From: Petrosia ficiformis
Lineage: Eukaryota > Porifera > Demospongiae > Haplosclerida > Petrosiidae
Length of the DNA: 64,000 nt
NCBI GenBank assembly: GCA_947044365.1
Contig: OX345636.1
Coordinates: 25,471,466-25,535,465 of the forward strand
Reading direction: 5' to 3'
The position numbers were made by a program, and so were the translations under genes. Each line of letters opens with the position of its first letter. Within the stretch, counting starts at the first letter, position 1. Below the pieces are notes generated by a model that was given only the letters and a program-made list of their open reading frames with translations, had not been told where the DNA came from and did no database searches. This document shows, in pieces, positions 25,701 through 33,670 of the stretch.

Positions 25701-28700
25701 ACTACATGTATAACTATAACTAAAAGTAGTCATTATTGTCAAACTAAAACAACACTAATGAAAACACTCTAAAATGTGTTTCAGGAGCAGGAAAAATATT
25801 TCATATTGTATTGGTAGTGGATTAGGGGTTTTTCAATAATTCAATATATCACATACATGTACATTGTAATATTATTGCATTGCAATAATCATATCACATG
25901 ATTTTAGTCTGTCAATATTATCACAATGGCAAAATATTGTCTTAATGTAATTAAATAATAGTTTCAATACAAGCATGTGCAATGTATATGGAGTTGAAAA
26001 TACTGTAACTCTTAATTAATCTTGAGCCATATGCTCTCAAAACAAAGATCAGAATTATCGTTTTTAAAAATGAGCCTATTTTGCTATCAATAGACAGTAT
26101 CAATATGTACTTGCAATATCACAATAACTGCAAGTCAACTTTAGGTAATAATTGCAAAACTTAATATTGGCCAACCTATAGTGAGGTATACATATACAAT
26201 TTTAATGCATTTTTTTTGCAATCTAGACAATTAATTATAATTAGCTATGTTTTTTTTTTCTTGACAGTACAGTTCCTTCTGGTACTGGGCTTCCTTCCTC
26301 AAGGCCATACTTTATTTCTTACTGATGAAAACCTCAACTTATCTTTGCTTAGTGCAGCTATTGTATTTCTTCAAGGGGTAGAATTGGCAGTTTCACGATC
26401 AGCTATCATTACTAGCAGGTGAAAAATGACTGATTATTATAATAATTGTGTGAGAGAATCGGTCACTTGGAAAATAGTAATTTCAGTCAAATGTTCTGTT
26501 CTATTTATTCACTATTCAATCATTTAGTACAGAAAGTACTAAATTTGCATGTACATGTAGGCATCTAAGTGGAGCAATACACATGTACATGTACATGTAT
26601 ATAGTTGATACATGTAACTAATTACACATGTAGCTGATGTTGTTCACAAAATGGCTTTTCAATAATTTTCCAGGTGACTGATTTTGTCAACCATGATGAT
26701 TACATGTTTTAGTACGTATACATGTGTATTCACAGTGTATGTCAATAAAAAGTCACCATACAGTACAGTAGTTACTCAGTAGTTTCACTTCCACACTACA
26801 GTAGTTCAACAGTAGCTTTGACAGTAATTGATGTACTTGTCAATTGAACACCACAGTAGTGAGACAGTAATTACTATACTATACTGACAGTAGAACTAAG
26901 GTGGTTACTGTTATATACTGCATGGTGACTTTTTATTGATATATACATGTACATGTGGTAAATGAATTTGCATTCTATAATATAATTATAGAGGTTGTTA
27001 AGGTACATGTACATCGTGTAATAAATGAGATTGGTATGTTAATCTGCCTGATATACATGTACATGTACTAAATAGAAATTCAAATCTAATTATGACATGT
27101 AATCCATTACATGTACATGTACATGTAGATGTATTAGAGAATACATGCACAATTATAATTATAATAATTACATATCAGTATTGTACATTGTATTGAAGAG
27201 TGAATTCTCTTAATCTCGATATCATTTGGTAAAGTGATATGTGTCTGTCTGTCACTTATAGTATAATAACTAGTGCCCAATACTGCCCAATTTCATTTAT
27301 TACTCCGGAAGAATGTATAGTTAAGTAGAATGTTGATAACATGTAGCCCCACTCAAGGTTCCTCCCTTTTCAAACTGACCACTCTCTGCCTCTTCATCTC
27401 TTACCTTTCTCTTGAAATGCAGATTTACATGCATTTTGTACACTAAAAAAGTGTTGCCATTATTAATTAATAATATAATTGTAAACAAAAAGAACACTGT
27501 ATATAATACTCTATGTCTATAATATATTTATAATAATTATATATAATTTTGTGTATTATACATGTATGTGCATGTGTTGGTTCTTAGTGTAGTTCTCTGA
27601 TCAATGATAATTACATGTACTCAGTAGTGTATGTACATGTAGTATTACATTTATAAATGTCTACAAGCTCACTATATGTACAATATAATTATATACAGTT
27701 TGTTACACTAACATAGTGATGAAAATGAAGCAGATATTGATGTTGAAGAAGAAGATGTTATGGAAATGGAAGATGAAGTATCACTGGAAGATCAGATAGA
27801 TATGGGAGATATGTCTAATAATGGTGTTGGAGGAGGAGTTGAGGGTACAGGAGAGAATGGAAATTTTTTACTTCCTGTATTTGGAAAAAGAATCATGAGA
27901 AGTTTCTCAGTAAATGAAGATCATTCTGGTTCTTGTTAGTTATAATTATATGTACATGTATTGAACATTTGTTAATTAATTCGAATTTGGGTTGGGAACG
28001 TAAGATTAAGGGTGGAAAGGACCTTGTCATATCAATGAACAAAGCACAATTCAAGATTCATAGGTGAAAGCATCATATAGTAGATCCTTGATTATCTGGA
28101 CCTCAATTATCCAGCACCTTTATTATCCTGATTTAGAAATGCTAAAGTGCAAAGTTTAATTATTAACACATTAGCACATCTCTTGTATGCTCTTAAATTA
28201 ATTAATAATCATTATTACCTTAGCTTAGTTAGCTAAAGAAGCAGCTGATTGTTTCTTGTTCAACTACAGTAAATTCTGTGTCAGTGAATTTTGTGTCAGT
28301 CCTATGGCTGCTGCTACTACAATAGGTAAGTGCAAGAGAGTTGTTCTATCAATTCGTGACAAAGTAAACATTATTGAAATGTTTGACAAGTCTGTTTCTT
28401 ACACTGTAATAACTGAGAAGATGGGATAGGGAGGATCACTATGGAGGATATAAATAAAAACTGGCAGCAGATCTTGAAATGCAGCAGGAGTTATCCAGAC
28501 TAATTCACTTATTCAGCACTTGTGGCCAAAGGTGTCTGGATAATCGAGGGTCTACTGTATTCATGGTCTTTTTAAGTAACAAACTGCAATACCACAGCAA
28601 CACTAGTAATTGTTACTCTAATTATAATATATAATGATATACATGTACACATGTACATACATGTATATAATACATGTTTTTTACACATAGTTGAAACTCC

Positions 28701-31700
28701 TATTGGTTCTTCACAAGGATCTATTGTTTGGACAACCATGAGTTCACAAAGTTCACAGGTATATGAAATTTGTATGTACTGTATGATAAATATTATGAAT
28801 GTATATACTACATGTACATGTACATGTATTTAACTGTTAAAATGTACATCATGTGTAGTCATCATATTGCAGTATATGTACATGTATGTCTTCTATTCTG
28901 ATGTCCCATAACTCTAATTACATTATAGCAAATACTTCTAATAATTATGATTTTCATTCATACACACGTGTACTTTCATTTTAGGAAGAACTTCCAGAAA
29001 GTCTCCAGATAGCCCATGATTGGTATGCAGATTTCAGTACTGTTCATCGTTTCATAAATTTAGCTATTCCTGTCAATATTAAATCACCAAAACAGTACAA
29101 AGCTGCATCTGAGTTTTGTAAGCTCTCTGGACTTTTGTGTAGCTATGGAGTATACCAGGTTTGTGTGTCTTCTACATGAACATGTAGTCATGTACCTGAT
29201 GTATTGAGTACTTTATTACTTCTACATGTAGCCAATCACTTGTAGTAATTATTAGGGCTGGGCGATAGTACATGTGTGTGACTATTGTTATCGTCAGAGT
29301 TACCAACTTAAATGTTACATATGAGTCATTCATTAGCACTAGTATATTTGCATTGAGTACTTTCATTACTACTTGTACAGTATATGTCAATAAAAAGTCA
29401 CCATACAGTAACAGTAACCACCTTAGTTCCACTGTCAGTATAGTATAGTAATTACTGCCTCACTACTGTGCTGTTCAATTGACAAGTACATCAATTACTG
29501 TCAAAACTACTGTTGAACCACTGTAGTGTGGAAATAAAACTACTGAGTAATTACTGTACTGTATGGTGACTTTTTATTGACATACACTGTACTTGCTAGA
29601 CCATGTGGCACGTGTACATGTGAATACACAGATTTTTGTCAATTCTATAAGCTTCCAATTTTATACAACCTAGGATTTAAATTGACTTTGTTGGAGAGAA
29701 AAAAACTGTGAAGATACACATGTACATGTTCCAAAATTAATTTTCATTAGAAATTAGAAGGCAGCAAGATGAATGTTTGAAAGTTTAGGGCAGTGCCCAC
29801 AGTTTCAAGCAACTTTTTGTTAGCTTTGTAGCTTTCCACATTCCAATATTATTTAAAGCAAGAGTATAACCTGCTTAGTAGGAAACAAGACCTTCTAAGC
29901 AACCCTTAGATATCAGAAATATCTTTTCAAGTTGCAGGAAGACAGTAATGTGAGTGTTTGAATGCTCATATACTCATGAACTCAAGATACATGTGACACA
30001 ATTTTCTACTTGTGTATACAATAATGTACATTGTACATTGCATTTGACACTTTAAAATGGAATAAATTGGTACATTCATACAGGTAGCACATTAGTGCTT
30101 GCAAACACAATTAATAACTACCCAGCATTTAGTTATCTGTATTTCTCTTAAAACAATAGCTCAATTATGTTTAAAATTATTAAGTTACAATAATTTTGTT
30201 TACAGGTTGTTTGTCATGAGCAACTAGCTCTGTATTGTCGAGGTAATAGTGCAAGTTTTTCGCTTAGACTTGTTCACTTACCAAATCCTGAAGCAAATAT
30301 TTGTAAGTTATTAGAGTACTATGTATGTAAGCATGGCCTGGAAAAAAATGGCCACAAATGCATTTCACTTGTGTGTTATGATCTGAAATCTCTGCTAATA
30401 CATATGTACATGTATATGCAGATAAATCTTGATACACACATACATGTACTTTTTGATATTGAGTGTATTTATGACTAGCAATACATGTACAAATATACCT
30501 CCTAGATGGCCAAAGACCATCTTTTAAAACAGAGTACCTTGAGGAAATGGACTAGACAATGCCATGTGTGACCTGTGCACAATGTGTTTTTGGACAGAGT
30601 TTTACCAACATCTCCCTTTCTTTGACATTATTATTGTTTTGAATCTCTTTTTCCCCAAAAAATTATATATAGTAGGAAGTATAAATTCTAATATGACTCC
30701 CGCATTAATTTAAATTGTAAAGTATGTTCACATTCAGTTGGCACCAAACTTATCACTTAGTTTGGTGCCAACTCAACATGAACGTACTTTAGTAAGTTTA
30801 GTTATCATTACACTTACATGTACATACTCCACATGCAAGTGATCCAAAAAATTAATAATAAAAGATTTTATCTTTTAATTTAGAATTAAGTCTTATAACA
30901 TCATTACTATTGAAGGTGAGCATTAATCAAACACACCCCTTAAGTTTACTTGGAGCAAACCTTTTCGAATCACTTCGCTCACCAAAACTGATTGCATTCT
31001 TAAGCACCACCCCTGTGAACTGCTTCTTACGCCTATGAGGCTAATCATGAAAGAACTCTCCCTACGTCCAAATTAGTACCAAAACACATAGAGCATACAT
31101 TTGTAAGGTACACAGCAGAACGTACACATGTATTTTTGACAGTGAATACAATACTATTGTAATACATACATGATGTTATCGGAGATGTAGAAAGAAAGAA
31201 AGAAAGAAAGAAAGACACCTGAGGCAATGGAAAAATGAAAATGAGAGTTGCCTCAGGTGGGATTCGAACCCATGTACATGCACCCATGGCTATTAATTCA
31301 AATTCAGTGGTCTCCCTCTTTTGACTGCAACTAGGGCAAACAAAATGACCCCACTGCATGTTGGTACCACAATATCGGGTTTCATAACAATATAAATGCC
31401 CTGGCTACCTACATGTACCAGATTGCGTGGGTGGTGAGGGGCTGTGCCACCTTCAAACCCCCATTAGTGGTGGGATCACCCCTTTAAAATTCCCCCCGTA
31501 CTCTATTTACAGCAAAGGGTGGCCGAAAATCCATCAACTTTTTTAGTCATTTTCATGTGCTTATCCCTGATACCAATTACAATCTTCATAACACTAGGAA
31601 CATACTCCAAACTGCATAGGGGTCAAATGTCACATACACGTATATGTAATATCAGTCCTCTAAAGTTAATTATGGAGCATCAGATGGGTAGTTGACTCAT

Positions 31701-31943
31701 GCTGAAGGATTTGTTTTTCACTAGTCAAAAGAATATTATTTCAATTTTATTTATCCTGTACTAATTCCAAATAATAATGTCTTCATCACATGACTATTAG
31801 AGAAACTCATAATTGTTTAATTCCTAGTCATGTTTATTTTTGCTACAGGTATGGCGTGTATATCAACATGGTGTTTCTCAGGACCTGATGAATGGATTGT
31901 TATACTAGAAAGATTATCCAATGACATGTTACAGTCAAAATGA
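6435..31943 (+). CDS. large Ser/Thr protein kinase gene, CAMK/AMPK-like, at least 18 exons
   Basis: Exons: 6435-6557, 6757-6895, 8520-8619, 9631-9723, 11651-11723, 12247-12399, about 17383-17465, 18428-18555, 20338-20586, 22311-22389, 23770-23835, 25242-25359, 26268-26418, 27717-27934, 28691-28758, 28985-29158, 30206-30302, 31849-31943; about 735 aa. The catalytic domain is complete: glycine loop LQSGFYG, VCLK (Lys41), helix-C Glu (RRELK, about residue 53), HRDIKPEN (Asp153), DFG (Asp171), RAPE (Glu203), DVWSLGV. The C-lobe has an unusual insert (exon 8 and start of exon 9, about 60 aa) before [21 protein letters not shown] and HPWM. A C-terminal tail of about 370 aa contains an acidic segment (exon 14, [11 protein letters not shown]) and a final globular-looking part ([11 protein letters not shown] ... 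WIVILERL) that I do not recognise. All phases match except exon 6 (phase 0) to exon 7 (needs phase 1), so a microexon is missing from the model. Activity is likely intact; the substrate is unknown. Confidence 0.82.
7555..7905 (+). repeat. dispersed repeat family A, copy 1 (kinase intron 2)
   Basis: About 350 bp starting near GATATATAGGGAAAAAAGTATCCCTA matches 23200-23560 in the same orientation with scattered substitutions and small indels. It covers the blocks around CACATCAGCCTATTATAGTT and CTGCTGGTCTGYAGAGCTTGAG. No TIRs or coding capacity were identified. Confidence 0.7.
8752..8975 (+). repeat. dispersed repeat family B, copy 1
   Basis: The segment from TGATGACTTTATATGTAATATAG to about AATGACCTTTAGAAATGTG is closely repeated at about 37238-37460. 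It lies in kinase intron 3. Type unknown. Confidence 0.7.
10095..10622 (+). mobile_element. non-autonomous hAT element carrying only a BED zinc finger
   Basis: The element is bounded by TAGGGCTGCCGCGATAT and its inverse (ATATCGTGGCAGCACTA), with an exact 8-bp target-site duplication GTATGTTT at 10087-10094 and 10623-10630. These are the hAT superfamily hallmarks. Size 528 bp. An internal plus-strand ORF (separate entry) keeps the N-terminal BED finger but the transposase core is gone. Sub-terminal TATCGATAT-like repeats recur at both ends. It lies in kinase intron 4. Confidence 0.88.
10209..10487 (+). CDS. BED-type zinc-finger ORF inside the hAT mini-element
   Basis: 92 codons. The stretch [16 protein letters not shown] then [20 protein letters not shown] and YHLQKQH fits the BED finger: aromatic residues, C-x2-C, then H-x3-5-H. 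In hAT transposases this is the N-terminal DNA-binding domain. The frame ends about 45 residues after the last zinc ligand with no catalytic domain, so the product would be a free DNA-binding module. An upstream promoter is not evident. It could be a relic, or could act as a competitor of full transposase; no evidence separates these. Confidence 0.7.
   Translation: MAECSEVVYQEEDLYTHPRAKSKAWIHFGFKKDSMGKLVKDKVFCRICRSSITYSENTSNQTYHLQKQHLLAFKIVEKERDMPKMMKSRLSN
12591..13110 (-). mobile_element. non-autonomous hAT element carrying only the C-terminal dimerisation domain
   Basis: TIRs TAGTGCTGGGCGATAT and its inverse (ATATTGCCCAGCACTA) with exact 8-bp duplication ATTCAAGT at 12583-12590 and 13111-13118; 520 bp. 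The minus strand within it encodes [20 protein letters not shown] and [15 protein letters not shown], the conserved hAT C-terminal dimerisation motif, in a frame spanning about 12800-13005. BED finger and catalytic core are absent. TIR sequence differs from the 10095-10622 element, so this is a different hAT family. Kinase intron 6. Confidence 0.88.
13420..13715 (-). repeat. repeat family C, divergent partial copy
   Basis: The segment containing TTTTTATAACTCACAGTTACCGTTTCACAACTT and GCTAGCTCCACCTAC resembles the family at 18703-19345 and 24010-24586, in the orientation of the latter. It is more diverged and lacks both ends. Confidence 0.5.
14259..15175 (-). pseudogene. hAT transposase remnant (ZBED-like), C-terminal half
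   Basis: Minus-strand blocks: 14894-15151 ([17 protein letters not shown]...), then about 14700-14880 reading [16 protein letters not shown], then 14399-14698 with [28 protein letters not shown] and a decayed dimerisation motif ending [13 protein letters not shown]. This is the order seen in hAT/ZBED transposases. An in-frame stop lies near 14704, and the normal SERVFS core is altered to YSEAFYQ. CAGTGATGGGCGACAC at about 14259 looks like one terminal repeat; the other end is missing. No N-terminal half is present, so it is dead. Kinase intron 6. Confidence 0.78.
15278..15666. mobile_element. hAT-type MITE, TIR TAGGCCTGWGCCTATTATTCC
   Basis: The inverted ends TAGGCCTGTGCCTATTATTCC and GGAATAATAGGCTCAGGCCTA are flanked by an exact 8-bp duplication GGAGATGG (15270-15277, 15667-15674). 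The interior is full of GAATAAT words. The minus strand carries a Cys/His-containing frame ([10 protein letters not shown]...) extending out of the element, probably chance. 389 bp. Kinase intron 6. Confidence 0.82.
16350..16884. mobile_element. MITE with TIR TAYYGTATAGCCGGAWATATTGG
   Basis: The left end TACCGTATAGCCGGATATATTGG and the right end (inverse of TACTGTATAGCCGGAAATATTGG) define a 535-bp element with TA on both outer sides, compatible with the Tc1/mariner superfamily. The internal ORFs (under 90 codons) show no known domain. Kinase intron 6. Confidence 0.65.
17693..17744. repeat. (CT)n microsatellite, about 26 units
   Basis: Uninterrupted CT dinucleotides in kinase intron 7. Confidence 0.95.
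18703..19345 (+). repeat. repeat family C, long copy
   Basis: It begins AATGAATGCACTCACAGTGC and ends near AGTAGCCCTCCGCTCCACC. The same order of blocks, inverted, is found at 24010-24586; partial copies lie at 39395-39660, 41570-41870 and 13420-13715, and the first 70 bp alone recur at 23612-23685. One recognisable core is AGCTTAGAGCCA ... TCAACATTGATAGCCTTCAAAC. The copies share no ORF. A non-autonomous transposon or SINE-like family is possible. Confidence 0.65.
19515..19655 (+). mobile_element. tRNA-derived SINE, copy 1
   Basis: The head (19515-19587) folds as a 73-nt tRNA: 7-bp acceptor with one C-A mismatch, D arm GCTC/GAGC, anticodon stem TCTGT/ACAGA with loop CTGGAAT (anticodon GGA), 5-nt variable loop, T arm GTGGG/CCCAC with TTCGAAT. 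Pol III A box (TAGCTCAGTTGG) and B box (GGTTCGAATCC) are intact. It is followed by CTCATTTTTTATTTTTCCATTGCCTCAGG and a (TTTC)n tail. A GGA anticodon means Ser, yet tRNA-Ser should have a long variable arm, which argues for a SINE head rather than a working tRNA gene. Confidence 0.75.
19786..19925 (+). mobile_element. tRNA-derived SINE, copy 2
   Basis: Head 19786-19858 with a fully paired acceptor stem (GCCTTGG with CTGAGGC, using G-T pairs), same GGA anticodon loop, intact A and B boxes, and the same TTTC tail. It is the better preserved of the two tandem copies and could still be transcribed by RNA polymerase III. Confidence 0.75.
19937..20073. repeat. long inverted repeat (hairpin 1)
   Basis: The arm 19937-19968 (ATACTATATACATGTAGTATGATGGTGACATC) is repeated inverted at about 20033-20073. 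The spacer of about 64 bases contains another short palindrome (TATATTGTATATA). Kinase intron 8. Confidence 0.7.
20094..20192. repeat. near-perfect hairpin of about 100 bp (hairpin 2)
   Basis: Arms of about 42 bases, left 20094-20135 (CATATAGGACC ... GATATAGCC) and right 20148-20190 (GGCTATATCACATC ... GGTCCTATAT), with a 12-base loop and a few one-base differences. Transcribed as part of the kinase intron it would form a stable stem. It adjoins hairpin 1. Confidence 0.75.
20771..21112. mobile_element. hAT-type MITE, TIR TAGTGCTGGGA
   Basis: Ends TAGTGCTGGGACTTGATA and (inverted) TCCCAGCACTG, exact 8-bp duplication GTTTATAC at 20763-20770 and 21113-21120; 342 bp. It is AT-rich inside with ATCGATAT words, related in style to the 12591-13110 element. 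No coding content. Kinase intron 9. Confidence 0.85.
21297..21890 (+). mobile_element. piggyBac-type MITE, copy 1 (TTAA target site)
   Basis: Flanked by TTAA at 21293-21296 and 21891-21894. Ends CCTTTAGAGCACTGATGTCA and (inverted) CCCTTAGAGCACTGA. A sub-terminal palindrome GTCACATATATGTGAC lies about 15 bases from the left end. 594 bp, interior GC-rich for this region (GGGGGGAATTTTAAAGGGGG), no transposase. Related copies: 31290-31665, 59710-60174, 60545-61124. Confidence 0.82.
22133..22205. mobile_element. short remnant of hAT-type MITE family D
   Basis: TGGTGTTGTTTTAG and (inverted) TAGTGTTGTGTTAG ends with only about 45 bp between. The termini resemble the 25465-25757 and 63599-63881 elements. 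Probably an internal deletion derivative. Confidence 0.45.
22728..22755. repeat. (TG)n microsatellite
   Basis: Pure TG run of about 14 units in kinase intron 10. Confidence 0.9.
22812..22985. repeat. 39-bp minisatellite, four units
   Basis: The unit CAATACATACATCCGGTGTG plus GTCTCAAATCTTCCTTTTG is repeated four times; the last unit carries a 6-base insert (ATGTAC). 39 is divisible by three and the minus strand reads open through all units (13-residue repeat [13 protein letters not shown]), continuing upstream to about 23186. Whether it is coding is doubtful: it sits in an intron of the kinase, and the upstream frame matches nothing I know. Confidence 0.85.
23200..23560 (+). repeat. dispersed repeat family A, copy 2
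   Basis: Same order of blocks as 7555-7905. This copy has a 22-base poly-C run at 23499-23520 where copy 1 has only AAGCCCCCAGG, showing expansion of a short C tract. Confidence 0.75.
23943..23985 (+). mobile_element. left end of a Tc1/mariner-type MITE, interrupted copy
   Basis: TA then CAGTATATGTCAATAAAAAG is the terminus of the family best seen at 29378-29589. The match stops at about 23985 and the rest of the same element resumes at about 24851-25025. About 865 bp, including a reversed repeat family C copy, appears to have inserted between. Confidence 0.6.
24010..24586 (-). repeat. repeat family C, inverted long copy
   Basis: Reverse-complement order of 18703-19345, ending at ATGAATGCGTGCAGAATCCTC (read on the minus strand) near 24586. 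It lies inside the split Tc1/mariner-type MITE. Confidence 0.65.
24851..25028 (+). mobile_element. right part of the interrupted Tc1/mariner-type MITE
   Basis: CCTTAGTTCTACTGTCAGTATAAG through GTACTGTATGGTGGTGAGTT and TTATTGACTTACAC follows 29415-29589 closely. Together with 23943-23985 it reconstitutes most of one copy. Confidence 0.65.
25465..25757. mobile_element. hAT-type MITE family D, full copy
   Basis: Ends TAGTGTTGTTTTAGTTAACT and (inverted) TAGTGTTGTTTTAGTTTG with exact 8-bp duplication ATGAAAAC (25457-25464, 25758-25765); 293 bp. The interior is built of TTTTAGTTAACTAAAACT-like words. Kinase intron 12. Confidence 0.85.
26733..26945. mobile_element. Tc1/mariner-type MITE, full-length copy
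   Basis: Ends CAGTGTATGTCAATAAAAAG and (inverted) TATATATCAATAAAAAGTCACC; about 213 bp. It is inverted relative to the 29378 copy in its internal asymmetry. Right terminus slightly eroded. Kinase intron 13. Confidence 0.75.
28078..28557 (+). mobile_element. Tigger/pogo-type mini-element with a CENP-B-like HTH relic
   Basis: Ends TAGTAGATCCTTGATTATCTGG and (inverted) CAGTAGACCCTCGATTATCC match pogo/Tigger termini, with TA on both sides. A 41-codon plus-strand frame (28304-28429) reads [19 protein letters not shown], the start of the CENP-B/pogo N-terminal helix-turn-helix, and then stops. The DDE core is absent. 480 bp, kinase intron 14. Confidence 0.82.
29259..29310. mobile_element. hAT terminal fragment
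   Basis: TTAGGGCTGGGCGATAGT resembles the hAT ends at 12591 and 10095. No matching partner end is found nearby, so it is a solo terminus. Confidence 0.35.
29378..29589 (+). mobile_element. Tc1/mariner-type MITE, best copy
   Basis: TA target duplication (29376-29377, 29590-29591), TIRs CAGTATATGTCAATAAAAAG / CAGTGTATGTCAATAAAAAG continuing into GTCACCATACAGTA; 212 bp. The interior holds AGTAATTACTG palindromes. It serves as reference for fragments at 23943, 24851, 26733, 45425 and 47400. Kinase intron 16. Confidence 0.85.
30718..30791. repeat. 74-bp near-perfect palindrome
   Basis: The arms GTTGGCACCAAACT / AGTTTGGTGCCAAC, with outer TAAAGTAYGTTC halves, form a hairpin with an 8-base loop (TATCACTT). 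Kinase intron 17. Confidence 0.8.
31173..31275 (-). mobile_element. tRNA-derived SINE, truncated inverted copy
   Basis: Reading the minus strand: GGGTTCGAATCCCACCTGAGGCAACTCTC, then CATTTTTCCATTGCCTCAGGTGTC and a (TTTC)n tail. This is the 3' two-thirds of the 19515/19786 SINE; the tRNA head is cut at the T arm. Confidence 0.8.
31290..31665 (-). mobile_element. piggyBac-type MITE, 5'-truncated copy
   Basis: Reverse orientation of 21297-21890: it contains CAAAATGACCCCACTGCATG, GGGTGGCCGAAAATCCATCAAC and the terminal CAGTCCTCTAAAG next to TTAA (31666-31669). The far end is missing next to the SINE fragment. Confidence 0.7.
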
Positions 31944-32340
31944 AACCCACTAATCTCATTGTACATAATAATTATTATTATTATTGACTAAAGTTTTTTT
32001 TGAAGTTTTTATTTTTTCATTTCTTTACTATTAATTTTTTTTATTATGCATAATTAATTTATTATAGTTACATCATAACCATAGGCGGAAACAGGGCAGC
32101 AGCATGGACAGTTGCTTACAAACGCTTTTGGAGCCAGTAATACTTTTTGGATTACCCCACAAGTTTGCAATAATAGCTACCCCTTGCCACCATAGCAAAG
32201 TGAAATTACTAGACTATCTTTGTTCATGACATCATCAAATTCGATTATTATTATCAAACCTGCAACATGTCAGTATTGTCCACATGCATGTCACACCCAA
32301 CTATTTCCTGGGCTAAAACTTTGTGTGCATGTGATATTTC
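31944..32340. other. 3' flank of the kinase gene, no feature seen
   Basis: AT-rich sequence after the kinase stop, with TTATTA runs. No canonical AATAAA was found close to the stop. Nothing else is recognisable before the LINE remnant. Confidence 0.4.
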
Positions 32341-32344
32341 TGGC

Positions 32345-33200
32345 TATGCCAGATTATTGACTCAGTGCCTCGTGCAAGGCTGGTAAATTGGTAATCAAAC
32401 TGTACCAGCTGGAATCCATGTCATCTACTGTCTTGGATAAAAAACCTTCTTGATACATGGATGACAGTGAGTGGTGCCGGTAAAATGGTCAGGCATCCTC
32501 ATAGAAATCTGTTATATCTGGAGTCCCATTTTAGGTCCGGGCCCTTGTTGTTTATTCAGCCACGGTCATAAATGACATGCCAGATGTTGTGGATTGTCAG
32601 ATGAGAACGTTTGCTGATGATTGTGCAGTGTACAGGGAAGTCAGCAATGAGAATGATTGCAGCCTTCTTCAAAATGACCTGCAGAATCCTTTCTTGGACA
32701 AAAAAATGGCAGCTCAACCTAAAATGTCAAGCCATGTACATCATCATCAAGAGAAAGCCTCTGAAATGTTCGCACTATCTGAATGGTATTACTCTGTCGA
32801 ATCTTTTAGAGTATTTAGGGGTTGTGAACTGTTGTGATTCATAGATCACTCAAATGGACACAACATTATGACACAATCACTCTCAAAGCAAATCATGTAC
32901 TGAACATTTTACAATGTTCCATGTATGGATGCAAGAAACAACCAAGACAAGAGCTTATTTAGTCCTTGTTTAGCCATATCTGGAATACTGTGAACACGTT
33001 TGGTGTTGAAAAGATCGAGTGAGTTCAGCAGAGAGCTGCTCGCTGGATTACTGCAAAATGGGACGAGGACAATTTCAAATGGTCAAAGTCATATGCAGTG
33101 GAAATCACTACAACAAAGGAGACCTATCTCTCCCCCTATGAAGCCTAATATGTAACTTCAACTGCATTCCTTTTTTGTAAGGCCCTTAAAATGTATGTCT
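32345..33200 (+). pseudogene. non-LTR retrotransposon (LINE) reverse-transcriptase remnant
   Basis: Short frames in alternating phases read as one reverse transcriptase: a DSVPRARL-like start (about 32357), SG-PLLFIQP, then TFADDCAVY (32607-32633, the catalytic FADD motif), KKWQLNLK, ITLSNLLEYLGVV, then a tail with KWTQHYDTI, a YLEYCEHVW block and VQQRAARWIT (about 33025-33050). The motif order is that of Jockey/CR1-like LINEs. At least four frame changes and stops, and no endonuclease domain, so it is a dead 5'-truncated copy. Confidence 0.8.
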
Positions 33201-33549
33201 GAGTTTGTAGTACTCTATTCTGTACACTCTAATTTTTTATTTTCTCTTTTTTTGTAATTGATGTGTATAATCTCTAGTCTTTATGTTTTGTTTTATTTTT
33301 TTTTTCTTTCTGTAACTAATATACATAGTCTGGGAAGTACACTATGCTTCCTGTGCAACCCTATCAATTAAAGTAATAATTAAACCAGAATAGACAAAAT
33401 TTTATGATAGAAATTCAGAACTTTGTAAATAATAATTTATTATTGTCAATTTCTTCTCCATGTTTGTATGGCAGGGGATTAGTGTCAAAATTAAACTTCC
33501 TTTTTTCTTGTTAAAAGAAAACTGTCTTTAATATTTAAAAATGCATATT

Positions 33550-33600
33550 TTCAAAAAAAATAATTATATATATATAATTATATATAATTATTATAATTAT

Positions 33601-33644
<44 letters not shown>

Positions 33645-33670
33645 TAATTATATATAATTATATATATCTT
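33550..33670. repeat. AT-rich simple repeat
   Basis: Long (TA)n and TATAATTA runs, about 120 bp. Confidence 0.9.
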
